From Diphasiastrum complanatum (taxonomy: Eukaryota > Streptophyta > Lycopodiopsida > Lycopodiales > Lycopodiaceae), in the NCBI GenBank assembly GCA_029204225.1, contig CM055092.1:83548976-83612975 (forward strand): DNA of 64,000 nucleotides. The letters run 5' to 3'. The translations under genes and the position numbers were made by a program. Shown here in pieces: positions 1 to 11,110 of this stretch (the first letter of the stretch is position 1; each line of letters opens with the position of its first letter). The notes beneath the pieces were generated by a model that was not told the origin of the DNA, ran no database searches, and saw only the letters and a list, made by a program, of their open reading frames with translations.

Positions 1-9
1 AACATATAG

Positions 10-847
10 ATACAAGTTAAATGCTTTTATTGTGGAATCACAGAGCATTTTTCAAGTGATTGCTTCAATAAGAAGAGAGATCAAGGTGAAAAGCAAACCA
101 ATTTAACTCTTGGTGAAGATGGTGCTGATGAACAAAATTCAAATCATGCTTTTGTAATGTCATTTTGTTTGTTGGCTAATCTTGGAGACATTGAGCCTTT
201 GTGGATTGATAGTGGAACTACATCACATATGAAATATCATGAGGAGTATTATTCATCATTGATGGCATTCAAAGGTGACAAGAAAGTGATCTACATGGAC
301 TTCCCTCTATACTAATAGCAATATGAATTTGAAGAATGTTTTGTTCATTCCATCTATCACTAAAAACCTTCCTAGTGTGAGTCAAATGCTTGAAAAGGGA
401 TTCAAAGTGGAGTTTGATTGTGATGCTTGTTTGACCAAGAAGGAGGATGAATTGATTGCAAAAGAAAAAAGGCAAGGTAAGTTGTTTAAACTTTATGCTT
501 GTGCTATTGCTAACCAAGTTGGACGTATGGAAAAGTAGCAATTGTCAATACAAGAGGTATGGCACAAGAGATTGGGGCATCTCAACTACAAGTCATTGGA
601 GGTGATGGCAAAGAGGCAAGTTGTGTTTGGTCTTCCCAATTCTTTAACAAGCTTGAATCATGTTTGTGAGCAATGTGTGCTTTATCAAAGTCACATAGGT
701 TACCTTACAAGAGATCTAAATCAAGGTCAAGTAAGCCTTTTCAACTTGTGCATTCGGATATTCATGGTGTTACTACAATTAGAAATGGAGGTGCTAAAAT
801 GTATGTGACTTTTATTGATGATTTTAGTAGATTTTGTTGGGTTTATC
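10..847 (+). pseudogene. Copia element A, left part: gag zinc knuckle, protease, pre-integrase and integrase start
   Basis: Broken Ty1/copia polyprotein running in from the window edge. The first frame shows a CCHC zinc knuckle (CFYCGITEHFSSDC) and then the aspartic protease motif WIDSGTTSHM, and stops at 313-315. A second frame from 323 carries the GAG-pre-integrase region (NVLFIPSITKNL) and stops at 536-538. The HKRLGHLNYKS segment and the CEQC zinc-binding pair follow, with a frameshift near 690 before the integrase core start (HSDIHG, FIDDFSRFCWVY). A segment between protease and pre-integrase appears to be deleted. The copy at 7050 has GAG where this one has TAG at 536, so this is a nonsense mutation. 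The element is cut at 847 by the LTR of element B. Confidence 0.9.
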
Positions 848-1584
848 TGTGAAGAATTGAAAAAGATTATCTATGTTAGATATAGGGGTCTTATGTTTTT
901 TACATCAAACATCTAGGTGTAGGATGTTGATAGGAATAAATTTGGCATAGATGGCAAATTATGCATTTCCACTTGTAATGCCACTATTGAGCCAAAATAG
1001 AGTAAGAGACTAAACACTTGCTAATTAGAGTGTAGACAAGTGTAAAGTTTTTGTTTGATGAATTCCAAGAGGTCCAATAGGATATAGAGGTGGAACCTTG
1101 TGAGGTCCAATAGGAAATTGAGGTGTGCTTGAATATAGTCCAATAGAATTAAGAGGTGCATAGATCAATGATCCAATAGGATCAAGAGGTAACAAAATGT
1201 GGTCCAATCATAGTTAAGCATAGTGGTAGCTCGTGGACCTACTAGTATCATTGTACTTTTCATTTTGAAATCAATTGATTTGGTGATTTCATGAATTTTG
1301 TGAGTTATTGGATTTCTAGCTTTCTCTCTCTACCCGAGAGCTCTTGATGCATTTTCTCTCTCTACCCGAGGAGAGCAGCTTGTTTTTACTTAGATTATTT
1401 TTTGAATACTTCCCACACGTGTGAGTGAGAGTTGGAAGTGATTGAATGCATGTAGTAGTGTGTTTTTGCCATAGGATTCAAGATTGATCTTGAATCTCAA
1501 TCTAGTCTTGATCTTGGTGCATCTACACACCTTAGGAGATCACAAGTACATGTAGTGGACAGTCCACACGTGTGAAAATCAACA
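848..1584 (+). repeat. 5' LTR of copia B
   Basis: This is a 737-bp LTR with TG...CA ends (TGTGAAGAATTG to AATCAACA). It repeats at 6328-7049 and is followed immediately by a methionine-initiator-tRNA type primer-binding site. It contains two CACACGTGTG palindromes (1414-1423 and 1565-1574), the second close to its 3' end, and TC-rich stretches near 1325-1375. Confidence 0.93.
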
Positions 1585-1596
1585 TGGTATCAGATC
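1585..1596 (+). other. Primer-binding site of copia B
   Basis: TGGTATCAGATC directly abuts the LTR end. It matches the plant copia initiator-Met tRNA primer-binding consensus TGGTATCAGAGC except for one base. Confidence 0.85.
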
Positions 1597-2331
1597 CTAT
1601 CTACGGTTACCATGCATTTTGATCCATCTAAGTGAAAAATTTTCATCAATCTTGAGCTAGAAGTTGTCAAGGCCCATTTTCCTAGCTATCTTGTTCGATC
1701 TTGGATCAAAAGAGATCAAAAGGACATTGATTGGGTCTGACCTGGTACTGTACGGAATCAGGTGCTCAGACACGTGTGAGGAACGTCCAATTTCAGTTTG
1801 GAAGTTCTCTCTCATGTTTGATCCATTTATCTTGCTTGATAGCTTGTTTGAAGCTATTTTTGTCTAGTTTTTGTTGCAATCAGTTTCATTCCATTTGGTT
1901 GAGCCAATCAAAAGTTATAAGCTTTTGAAGAGGGTTAGGTAGGGCACCTAGACCTGGGTGGACACATTTGGTTTGGTCAAGAGATTGATCCAAAATCACA
2001 GTTGTATGCTTGTCAATCTCATCTATATGTGATCTAGGCACTGTTTTGAGATCTTAGCCATTTTGTATCATGCAATATCATTGTATTTGAGTCAAATTTG
2101 GTTTCTTAGTGTATTTCACACGTGCTAAGAGTGTTGGATCCTAACTTTTCCTATACTCCATCATTTGATGTGAAATAGATCCTGTTTTAGAGAGATTTGT
2201 GTAGCTAGTGAGAATCAATTCACAAATTGTTGTAAGATCTTTCATAGGAGGAGATAATACTGAATTATTGGATCCTATTGAAAGTGTGTAACAACATTTA
2301 TTGTTCATCATTTGAGTTTTCTTCACTTCAA
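1597..2331 (+). other. Untranslated leader of copia B
   Basis: This is a 735-bp non-coding leader between the PBS and the gag ATG. It is homologous to the leader of K (minus strand, about 46,200-46,905) and more distantly to that of F (27,387-27,791). Shared landmarks include TAGGGCACCTAGACC near 1940 and a CACACGTG-type box at about 2116. Small ORFs in it look accidental. Confidence 0.75.
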
Positions 2332-3414
2332 ATGTCTTCAATGGGTTCATCCTTGTTGGAACCAAGTGAAAGATTGACCACTTCAAATTATTCAATTTGA
2401 AAAATGAGGATGGAGTCCATCTTGATCCTTCAAGACGTGATGGACATAGTTTTTGGCCTTGAATAAGAACCACAAGTTCTTCAAGAGGTTCAAAAATACA
2501 AAAAGAGAGCTAGGATGGCTCTCCACTACATTAAGATGAATGTCTCTAATGAGATATTGAGGGAGATAGGTACTTGTACAACAGCCAAAAAAGCTTGGGA
2601 TTGTCTCAAGACTATCTATGAGGCTAAGAATATCTCTAGGATTCTCACTCTTAGGAATCAAATCTTTCAAAGTATCCAAAAGAGTGATGAGAGTGCATCT
2701 AGTTATGTTTTGAGAGTAAAAGATATTCATAGAGAGCTTGCTTGTATTGGTGATTCCATCAATCAAAATGAGCTAGTTCAAGTCATTCTCAATGGCTTGA
2801 GAAATGAATTTGATAATCTTGTCCAATCCTATGCCATTAAGGAGGAGCTACCAAGTTTGGAGGCTCTCCAAAGTGTGCTAATTTCAGAAGAATCAAGACA
2901 AGAGTATAAGCGCTTGAGGATGGACAAGCTTTCTCTCCCTCATAATGATGGCAAAGCTCTCTTTGCCAAGGATAAGCACAAAGAGAGGAGCAAGAACCAA
3001 CATCAACAATCCTCAAGCAAGGACAAAGTCAAATCCAAAGACAAAGATGAGGAGGAAGATGATTCCTCTAATGCTTCATCATCCAAGCTCAAGAAGAAGA
3101 AGAAGATCAAGTGCTTTTATTGTGGCAAGAAAGGTCATTATGCCACCAATTGCTTCAAAAAGAAGAATCAACTCAAGCAAGCCAATATTACCTATGAGAA
3201 GGAAGACACTATTGCAAGTGATGGAGAGGGATCTCTTATGGTCTCTAGTTTCTCATCTACTCCTTTCAAGAAGGACGGCCTATGGTATATTGATAGTGGA
3301 GCTTCTTCACATATGTGTAGCTCCAAGGACTCTTTCTCTTCTATTGCACCTTATGATGGAGTGAAAAAATCAATATACACTGCAAATATTTTGAATGTCC
3401 TATTGAAGGCATAG
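2332..3414 (+). pseudogene. Gag and protease of copia B, disrupted
   Basis: The start MSSMGSSLLEPSERL at 2332 matches sister copies in K and F. The frame is closed by TGA at 2398 (a Trp codon in K and F) and TAA at 2464 (shared with K). The open stretch 2515-3414 then encodes the copia gag core (MALHYIKMNVSNEILREIG onward). A Lys/Asp/Ser-rich linker, a CCHC knuckle (CFYCGKKGHYATNC) and the protease active site WYIDSGASSHM follow. A 1-base deletion near 3388 ends the frame at 3412-3414. Gag would form the virus-like particle and protease would process the polyprotein. In this copy neither is translatable as one chain. Confidence 0.92.
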
Positions 3415-3416
3415 GG

Positions 3417-4103
3417 AACATTCCCTTGAAGCTTGCATCTTCTAAAGTTCTTTCTCTCTCTAGAGTTCTTTATGTACCTAAGCTTACCAAGAATCTTATT
3501 AGTGTTGGCCAATTGCTTGATAATGGCCTTGATGTAAAATTCAATGTTGATACTTGCACTATCAAAAAGAATGATGAGATACTTGCATTAGGATCTAGAT
3601 TTGGTGGCATCTATAAACTAGATCCAAATGAGTATGTGAATGCTTGTAATGTTGCTCTTGTGAACAAGCTCTCTATGGAGGAATTATGGCATAGGAGGTT
3701 GGGACATCCCAACTACAAATCCATGCTCTCTATGATCAAAGAATCCAAAGCTATTGGCTTGCCAAAGTCATTCTCCAAGAAGATCAAGCCTTGTGAGGCT
3801 TGTGCTATTGCTAAATCTCACAAAAAGCCATTTACAAGATCTTCTATCAAAAGCAAGTATCCTTTGGAGTTAATCCACTCGGATGTGCATTTCTCATCAA
3901 CGACAAGCAAGGGAGGAGCCACTTGTTTTGTTACTTTCATTGATGATTACACAAGATTCACTTGGATATATCTTCTTGCTTCAAAATCTATGGTGTTTGA
4001 TCGTTTCCTTATTTTCAAAGCTTATGTAGAGAAGCAATTCTCATTCAAGATTAAAGTTCTTAGAAGTGATGGAGGTGGTGAAAAAATTTCAAGATTTTTG
4101 TGA
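3417..4103 (+). pseudogene. Pre-integrase and integrase N-terminal half of copia B
   Basis: The frame resumes after the 1-base deletion with PLKLASSKVLSLS and VPKLTKNLISVGQLL, the GAG-pre-integrase region. The zinc-binding HRRLGHPNYKS...CEACAIAKSHKKPF and the integrase core start (HSDVHFSS, FIDDYTRFTWIY) follow. A deletion after RSDGGGE at about 4080 removes sequence that F retains (EYTSNKFHDY region) and ends the frame at 4101-4103. The integrase would insert the cDNA, but one of its acidic-residue regions is damaged here. Confidence 0.9.
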
Positions 4104-6309
4104 GCTTGAAGGCAATAAAAGAGAGTTTTCTTGTTCCTACTCTCCATCTCAAAATGGAGTGGCCGAGAGAAAGAATAGATCTCTATGTGAATGTGCAAAA
4201 TCTATGAGAATTGAGGCATCTTTGTCCAAAGATTTTTGAGGAGAAGCCATTAATTGTGCAAATTATCTTTGCAATAGGCTCCCACATATAGCTCTTGGAG
4301 GAAAGTCACCATATGAAATCTTATTTTTGAAGAAGCCTAAGGTTGATCATCTTAGAGTTTTTGGATGCTTATGCTTTGTCCATATTCCCTTGGAAACAAG
4401 GAAGAAGGAAGATCCTAGTGCATGCAAAGGGATTATGGTTGGATACTCATCCACCAAGAAGGCCTATAGAGTCTTTATACTCTCTACTTCTCAAGTTATT
4501 GAAAGTAGAGATGTTGTCTTTCATGAAGATCAACACTCATCATTTGAAGAGGCCGAGATCAAGAAATCTATGGATGCATCATCAATTATTGATTGTGAAG
4601 ACAATCATGATGTGATGGGGTCGAGATTTGAAGAAGACTCTCCTCGGATTTTTTCACCAAGAAGATCCATAAGAGATAGATTCGAGCCTAAGAGGCTCTC
4701 ATATGTTGACAAAGGCAAACAAGTGGATCTTGATTCCACTAATTATATTTTTTATGTCTCTCATGAAGAGCCAAAGAATGTACAAGAGGCACTCAATACC
4801 AAGGAGTGGTATGATGCCATGAAGCAAGAGTATGATGCATTGATCACCAACAATACTTGGGAGCTTGTGGATCCTCCATCCAACAAGTATGTGATTGGTT
4901 GCAAGTGGGTATTTCGGATCAAGTTCAATCATGATGGCACCATCAACAAGCATAAAGCAAGATTATGTGTCAAAGGATTTGCTCAAATCCATGGTCTTGA
5001 TTATGAGGAGACCTTTGCACCCGTTGCAAAGATGGTGACAATAAGAATTCTTATTTCTCTTGCTTGTTTTTTCAAGTGGAAGGTATTCCAATTAGATGTA
5101 TCCAATGCTTTTCTAAATGGTTATCTTGAGGAGGAGATCTATATGAAACAACCTCAAGGATTCATCAAGGATGAGTCCAAAGTGTGCTTGCTCTTCAAAA
5201 GTCTTTATGGACTCAAGCAAGCACCAAGATCATGGTATTCAAGACTTAACTCTTTTCTTATCTCACTAGGATTTACTCTTAGTGACTATGATCCTTCCAT
5301 GTATCTAAAGTTTGTTGATAGCAATATTGTCATTCTTCTAATTTATGTTGATGACATTATTCTTTGTGGAAGTTGTATCAGGCTAGTTGATGAAACCAAG
5401 CTAGCACTTGGATGTGAGTTTAAAATGCAAGATCTAGGAGAGATACATTACATCCTAGGCCTAGAAATTGATTTTTATGAAAATCATGTCTTTATATGCC
5501 AATCTAGATATGCTCACTCTATGTTGAAAAAATTTCATATGGAAAATTCTAAGAGCATAGATACTCCAATGGAGCAAATTGTAAAAGATCCTAATAAAGG
5601 TGATGAAAGATCCTTTGAGGACATCACACTTTTTAGGAGTCTTGTAGGCTCCTTGATTTGGCTTACCATTACTAGGCCCGATCTTAGTTTTTGTGTGCAC
5701 AAATTGAGTCAATTTATGCAAGAACCTAAGATCCATCATTGGAAGATGGCCAAGAGGATTTTAAGATATGTATCTTCATCTTGTGATTATGGTCTACTCT
5801 ATAAAAGTGAAGATCTATCCATTATTGGCTACTCGGATTCGGACTTTGCAAGTGACAAAATGGATCGAAAGTCTATTAGTGCATACACTATCTTTCTTGG
5901 AGGCAATCTAATATCTTGGCTTTCCAAAAAGCAAGATACTATATCTCTCTCTTCATGTGAGGCCGAGTACAAAGCACTCACTACAACTACCAAAGAAGTG
6001 CTTTGGATCAAGAGGTTATTAATGGAACTAAAGTGCATCAAGGAGGATGATCTACCAATGATCAAGTGTGATAACATCTCGGCCCAAGCTCTTGCCAATA
6101 ATCCCATATTTCATGCAAGAAGCAAGCACATAGAAGTGGCACACCATTTTGTGAGAGAAAAACTTATTGGAGGAGAAATCTATTTGGAGCATGTCAACTC
6201 GTCCTCTTGTATTGTCGATCTACTCACCAAGCCTTTGAGCAAAAGTGCTTTCATCAAGCATAGATCTAATCTTGGAGTTATATCAAGATCAATGCTCAAA
6301 TCTTCATAG
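4104..6309 (+). pseudogene. Integrase C-terminus, reverse transcriptase and RNase H of copia B
   Basis: After the deletion the frame continues with NGVAERKNRSLCECAK and is broken by TGA at 4237-4239 where F has Trp. From 4327 a 660-codon open stretch runs to 6309. It contains the integrase tail (HLRVFGCLCFVHIP), an acidic linker, RT (CKWVFRIKFNHDG, QLDVSNAFLNGYLEEEIY, SLYGLKQAPRSWYSRL, YVDD near 5347) and RNase H (GYSDSDFASDKMDRKS, SLSSCEAEYKAL, HIEVAHHFVREK). This RT-RNase H part is the best preserved coding region in the window, so the enzyme domains look recently functional although the whole polyprotein is not. Confidence 0.93.
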
Positions 6310-6313
6310 ATAA

Positions 6314-6327
6314 TCTTTTAGGAGGAG
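6314..6327 (+). other. Polypurine tract of copia B
   Basis: TCTTTTAGGAGGAG lies immediately before the 3' LTR. The same AGGAGGAG-type tract precedes the F 3' LTR at 42,254-42,261. Confidence 0.75.
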
Positions 6328-7049
6328 TGTGAAGAATTGAAAAAGATTATCTATGTTAGATATAGGGGTCTTATGTTTTTTACATCAAGCATCTAGGTGT
6401 AGGATGTTGATAGGAATAAATTTGGCATAGATGGCAAATTATGCATTTCCACTTGTAATGCCACTATTGAGCCAAAATAGAGTAAGAGACTAAACACTTG
6501 CTAATTAGAGTGTAGACAAGTGTAAAGTTTTTGTTTGATGAATTCCAAGAGGTCCAATAGGATATAGAGGTGGAACCTTGTGAGGTCCAATAGGAAATTG
6601 AGGTGTGCTTGAATATAGTCCAATAGAATTAAGAGGTGCATAGATCAATGATCCAATAGGATGAAGAGGTGACAAAATGTGGTCCAATCATAGTTAAGCA
6701 TAGTGGTAGCTCGTGGACCTACTAATATCATTGTACTCCTCATTTTGAAATCAATTGATTTGGTGATTTCATGGATTTTGTGAGTTATTGGATTTCTAGC
6801 TTTCTCTCTCTACCCGAGAGCTCTTGATGCATTTTCTCTCTCTACCCGAGGAGAGCAGCTTGTTTTTACTTAGATTATTTTTTGAATACTTCCCACACGT
6901 GTGAGTGAGAGTTGTAAGTGATTGAATGCATGTAGTAGTGTGTTTTTGCCATAGGATTCAAGATTGATCTTGAATCTCAATCTAGTCTTGATCTTGGTGC
7001 ATCTACACACCTTAGGAGATCACAAGTACATGTAGTGGATAGTCCACAC
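6328..7049 (+). repeat. 3' LTR of copia B, truncated at its end
   Basis: This direct repeat of 848-1569 differs by about nine substitutions. It ends at AGTCCACAC and lacks the final 15 bp present in the 5' LTR. It passes directly into element A sequence (TTGTTTAAAC). Confidence 0.92.
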
Positions 7050-8111
7050 TTGTTTAAACTTTATGCTTGTGCTGTTGCTAACCAAGTTGGACGTATGGAA
7101 AAGGAGCAATTGTCAATACAAGAGGTATGGCACAAGAGATTGGGGCATCTCAACTACAAGTCATTGGAGGTGATGGCAAAGAGGCAAGTTGTGTTTGGTC
7201 TTCCCAATTCTTTAACAAGCTTGAATCATGTTTGTGAGCAATGTGTGCTTTATCAAAGTCACATAGGTTACCTTACAAGAGATCTAAATCAAGGTCAAGT
7301 AAGCCTTTTCAACTTGTGCATTCAGATATTCATGGTGTTACTACAATTAGAAATGGAGGTGCTAAAATGTATGTGACTTTTATTGATGATTTTAGTAGAT
7401 TTTGTTGGGTCTATCTACTAAGAAGAGGTGTTTGGTGTCTTTGCTAAGTTCAAAATTGCAAGGAAAGTTTAATTTTCTACCAAGATCAAGTGCTTGAGGA
7501 GTGACAATGGTGATGAGTACATTTCTACCAGGTTCAAGGAATTTTGTGATGCAAATGGGATCAAGAGGGAGTACACAAGCCCAAGGACACCACAACAAAA
7601 TGCAGTGGCCGAGAGGAAGAATAGAACCTTATGTGAAGGTGCCAAGGCCATGAGGTTAGGTGAAAATCTTCCTAAATTTTTTTGGGATCAAGCTTTGTTG
7701 TGTGCTAATTTTCTATGCAATAGATGGCCGAGTGTTATATTGGATGGAAGAACCCCTTTTGAGATGTTGTTTTGTAGAAGGCCGAGTGTCAAGTTTTTCA
7801 AAAGTTCTGGATGCATTTGCTATATCAACATCACTCTTGATGATAGGACAAAGGAGGATCCATCTTCAAGAAAAGATATTTTTGTTGGTTATAGTGAGGT
7901 GATCAAGGCTTACAAAGTTTTTATTCCTTCATCTAAGAAAGTGATCATTGGAAGAGATGTCATTTTTTATGAGGAAAACTTTCCAAAAGTGTCTTCAAGT
8001 GGTGGTGTGGATGTTGGATCTAACATGCTTGATGATATATTGGATGTTTATGTTGATGTTAAAGAGCCTACTTCAAATCAAAAGCCAAGGAAGACATCAA
8101 GGCAAAGGTAA
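7050..8111 (+). pseudogene. Copia element A, right part: pre-integrase and integrase
   Basis: 7050-7415 repeats 482-847 almost exactly (4 substitutions). The sequence then continues through the integrase of A: RSDNGDEYISTRFKEFCDANGIKREY, NAVAERKNRTLCEGAK, FWDQALLCANFLCNR and the domain FKSSGCICYINITLDDRTKEDP. ORF 7494-8111 is open across most of the integrase core. Frameshifts near 7258 and 7430 and a stop before 7494 break the chain. No RT or RNase H follows, so A lost its 3' pol. Confidence 0.88.
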
Positions 8112-9480
8112 CAACCTTTGATACTCACATATGATGAGAATGGTAAACAAGTGGAAGTTACTCAATTTGCATTTCTCACATATTTTGGTGAATCTTATTT
8201 TGTAGAGGATGCGATGCAAGAAGATGGTGGTTTTCATAGAATGGATGCAACTAATGGATCTGAAAAAAAAAAAAATTCAATGGCTTTGATGTTCAAGTGG
8301 AAGATCAAGAGGTTGATCTCAAAGGGCTTCAACAACACAAAAAAAAAAAAAGGTGGCTAGTCAAGAGCATCAAATGGAAGTCAAGTGGCAAAGATACTTT
8401 GGATCTATTTTTTCAGGTTATTAAATACTCAAGTAAGATCAAAGGGAGAAGCAAGGAAGTTTTGTTTAAGTTTACTTTACTTGTTCTTGGATGGTTTTTA
8501 TGATGGAAATGAAGCTAAGGGAGGCTCATTATATCACTCGTTCATGATCAAGTCATCAAGGGTTAATGATATCTTAAGGAAAGATGGAGATGGAGGCTCA
8601 TTCATGGATTTTCATGGTGGAGACATATCAAGGAAGGACAAAGATGGAGGAGACATGCAAGCATTGGTTGATTACTCATATTTATTGTTTGGTTGCTATT
8701 ATTTTTCAGAGAGTTCAAATGTGGAAGCATGGAGGAATCATTGCATTTACATTCTATTTGGTTCTTCATGTTCTAGTTACATCTTGATGTGTAAAATTGA
8801 TGTAAGAAATAGTGAAGCATCCAATATGGACACTATTCTCTATATCACTTATGAAAGTTACTATAAAATCATAGAAAGGAGGTATATACTTAGCTATGTC
8901 CATCTCATATGTATTTCTCTTGATATCTTGGTTTTCTATGTGTAGAATGTTGATTTTATGATTGATCTTGCTTCCACACATGTGAAGGATAGTATTATAC
9001 TACTTTTGTATGGACAGTGATAGTACTAAGTACATCTAAGTGTTGATAATCAGGTCATTATGCATTTCTAAGTTCTAGCATGCATAAAGTAGTGATTTCT
9101 ATCTTCTAGATATTTCTAGATGTGCAACCAAATTTGGCTAAGATCTTGTTGATCCATCAAGCATGCTTTGGATCTGATTTTTCACAGGGCATGCAATTAG
9201 GTATTCATGAAGGCAAAGTAGCAAGTGGACTACTAGAGTTTGCAGGATCAAGCTTGCATGGTGGAACTTTCGACAAGTTTGGAGGTGACAAGATATTAAC
9301 ACTTCACGACGGAAGTGTGGTGGGCTCATGCTTGCCCGTGGGACTTTTTCGGTAAGTAGAAAACAAACCACTAAAAGGATATCGTAGTCTCGCATTGTGT
9401 TGTTGGGGTTATAATGATTAATGGGGCTCACATCTTCCAATACACTATATATCAAATCTCATAAGGGTTCCAAGTAGCAC
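8112..9480 (+). other. Degenerate 3' part of element A or non-coding tail
   Basis: Only a short stretch after 8118 (LTYDENGKQVEVTQFAFLTYFG) resembles the copia linker between integrase and RT. After two poly-A runs (8263-8274 and about 8340-8351) no conserved RT or RNase H motif is visible. Short ORFs at 8385-8945 and 9122-9355 have no recognisable domain. The region may be an internally deleted element end, but I see no LTR boundary I can defend. Confidence 0.45.
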
Positions 9481-10664
9481 TTGACAAACTACATGCAAGA
9501 TAGTCTATTGGCTATGATAAAGCATGTCCCTCTTATCAAAGGGAATGCAAAAATTTTAGCTATTTTCATGAGACTTCCATTAGAGAAAATGATAGAAGAA
9601 AGACTTAGTTTATCAAAGATGGCATTTCTCAAAAAATTGTTATTGTTTACAACCACAAAGTTTCTCCATATCATAAGATTCCAAAATACATCTTCACAAA
9701 ATTGAATCTCAAGGCTTAGTTTACCAAAAGAGGCATTTTAAGAATTGTTTAAGATCATCTTACTTTTTTGTTGTTGGTCTAGCTTGTGCAATATGTCAAT
9801 CGATCTTGACAAGGCACCTTCTAAGGAGAAAAGGCTAAAAAATTACCTAAAATTATGTAACTTAACAACAACAGTGAAGCCCATAAAAGTAAAAATTACT
9901 TTTTCAATTTTCAAAACTTTGCACATCCTTTTTGGTAATGTAAAAAACCATTACAATGGCTTCAATTAAGAAATATAGTCTTAAATTTAATCACAACATT
10001 GTATAAGAAATCAGTAAAAGAGATGAGATGTTTTTTCTCACATTTATTGCAACACTATAGGTGTATTTTTCCTCGTGATTATTGCAACAATGTCACTATG
10101 CAAAGTTGAAGACCTTCTCACCAATAATAGCAACAAAAAGGTAAGTATGAAGAAATTTTCATGATGTAGTATAAAACTTTCACACAATAAAATAAACTAT
10201 ATACACTCGACAAAGGAATACCAAGAAAGCAAATTTTTACTATTAAAAACAATGGACAATTGCAATAAAAAGTTCCATGAATTAATATTAATGTACAATA
10301 GTATTAAAACTAATCGAAAAAAAAAAAATTTAACTTTATTGTTTTTATGTATCGATGTTTAAATATAGAACAATTACCAAATAATAAATGAGACATTCAA
10401 TCTTCAACTATATGATGTCCACCCACAAAGTTAAAGGTCATCAAGTTCATCATGCATAACATGAACCAAAAGCTATGACATCTAATTAGAGGAGTTCCAA
10501 ATCGAAAAGGGCGCTTTGTGGAGATGCTATTTATTTATTTTTCCAAGATTTTTACACATGGTCCAATCAAAACACTCAAATTTGAAATCTATGTAACATA
10601 ACTCTTCAAAACTGAAAATAAATTTTCTAAATAAAATTATAACTTGGTGTCGAGAGTTGCTCGT
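9481..10664. other. AT-rich spacer, no gene seen
   Basis: No conserved protein motif, RNA gene or repeat boundary is visible. Short ORFs here are AT-driven. Confidence 0.5.
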
Positions 10665-10669
10665 TTTAC

Positions 10670-11110
10670 ATCCTTTTGTTTATAGTCTAATACACAATCC
10701 ATTAAAAATAGTACAACTTTTTAACTGTAGCTTTGATTGAGATAGTTTTGGTGCCATTACAAAGTGCTCGTGATGAGAGCTCTCCAAGGACACCCTACAT
10801 GACCTAGATTTGAGTTACAGTTCAAAAGTAATAGTCAATCAAAGCTCATAGTCAACACTTCATATCGGTTATGCGTGGGTGACTTGTTTGACAAGTCAAA
10901 TAGGTCAATCACATAGAACCAACATTAGATGTTGACTACAAATCTTGATCGACTGCAAACTTTGATCAATTATAGCTTTTGAATCGTAGCTCAAAAGTAG
11001 CTCATATAGGGTGTCGTTCAAAAGCTATTATTGATTGCTTTCTGATGGCACAAAAATCATCTCAATCAGAGCCACGGTTAGAAAGTTAATGTTTTTCTAA
11101 TGAGTCACAG
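10670..11110. repeat. Long near-palindrome (foldback or MITE-like)
   Basis: Two inverted arms meet around 10,889 with a 3-base centre (GACTTGT ttg ACAAGTC, 10,881-10,897). The left arm shows, in order, ACTTTTTAACTGTAGC, TTTGATTGAGATAG, ACACCCTACATGA and TAGTCAACACTTCATATCGG. The reverse complement of the right arm shows the same order: ACTTTCTAACCGTGGC, TCTGATTGAGATGA, ACACCCTATATGA and TAGTCAACATCTAATGTTGG. The arms are imperfect over about 215 bp each. This looks like a foldback/MITE element or a source of hairpin RNA. I could not define a target-site duplication. Confidence 0.8.

Larger units (their letters stand above)
848..7049 (+). mobile_element. Ty1/copia LTR retrotransposon B
   Basis: Nearly full-length copia element inserted in element A. 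It has two LTRs beginning TGTGAAGAATTG, a primer-binding site beginning at 1585, a long leader (1597-2331), gag-pol in the order gag, protease, integrase, RT, RNase H, and a polypurine tract ending at 6327. By eye I count about 9 differences between the LTRs over about 720 bp, so insertion is fairly recent. The 3' LTR lacks its last 15 bp and no target-site duplication can be read. Several stops and frameshifts make it non-autonomous. Confidence 0.93.

Noticed and set aside
1025-1207. 60-codon minus-strand ORF, repeated at 6505-6687
   Set aside because: It is present twice only because it lies within the B LTRs. No protein family is recognised and LTRs are non-coding.
8385-8945. 186-codon plus-strand ORF
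   Set aside because: No conserved domain. It lies after the coding part of element A and looks like chance opening.
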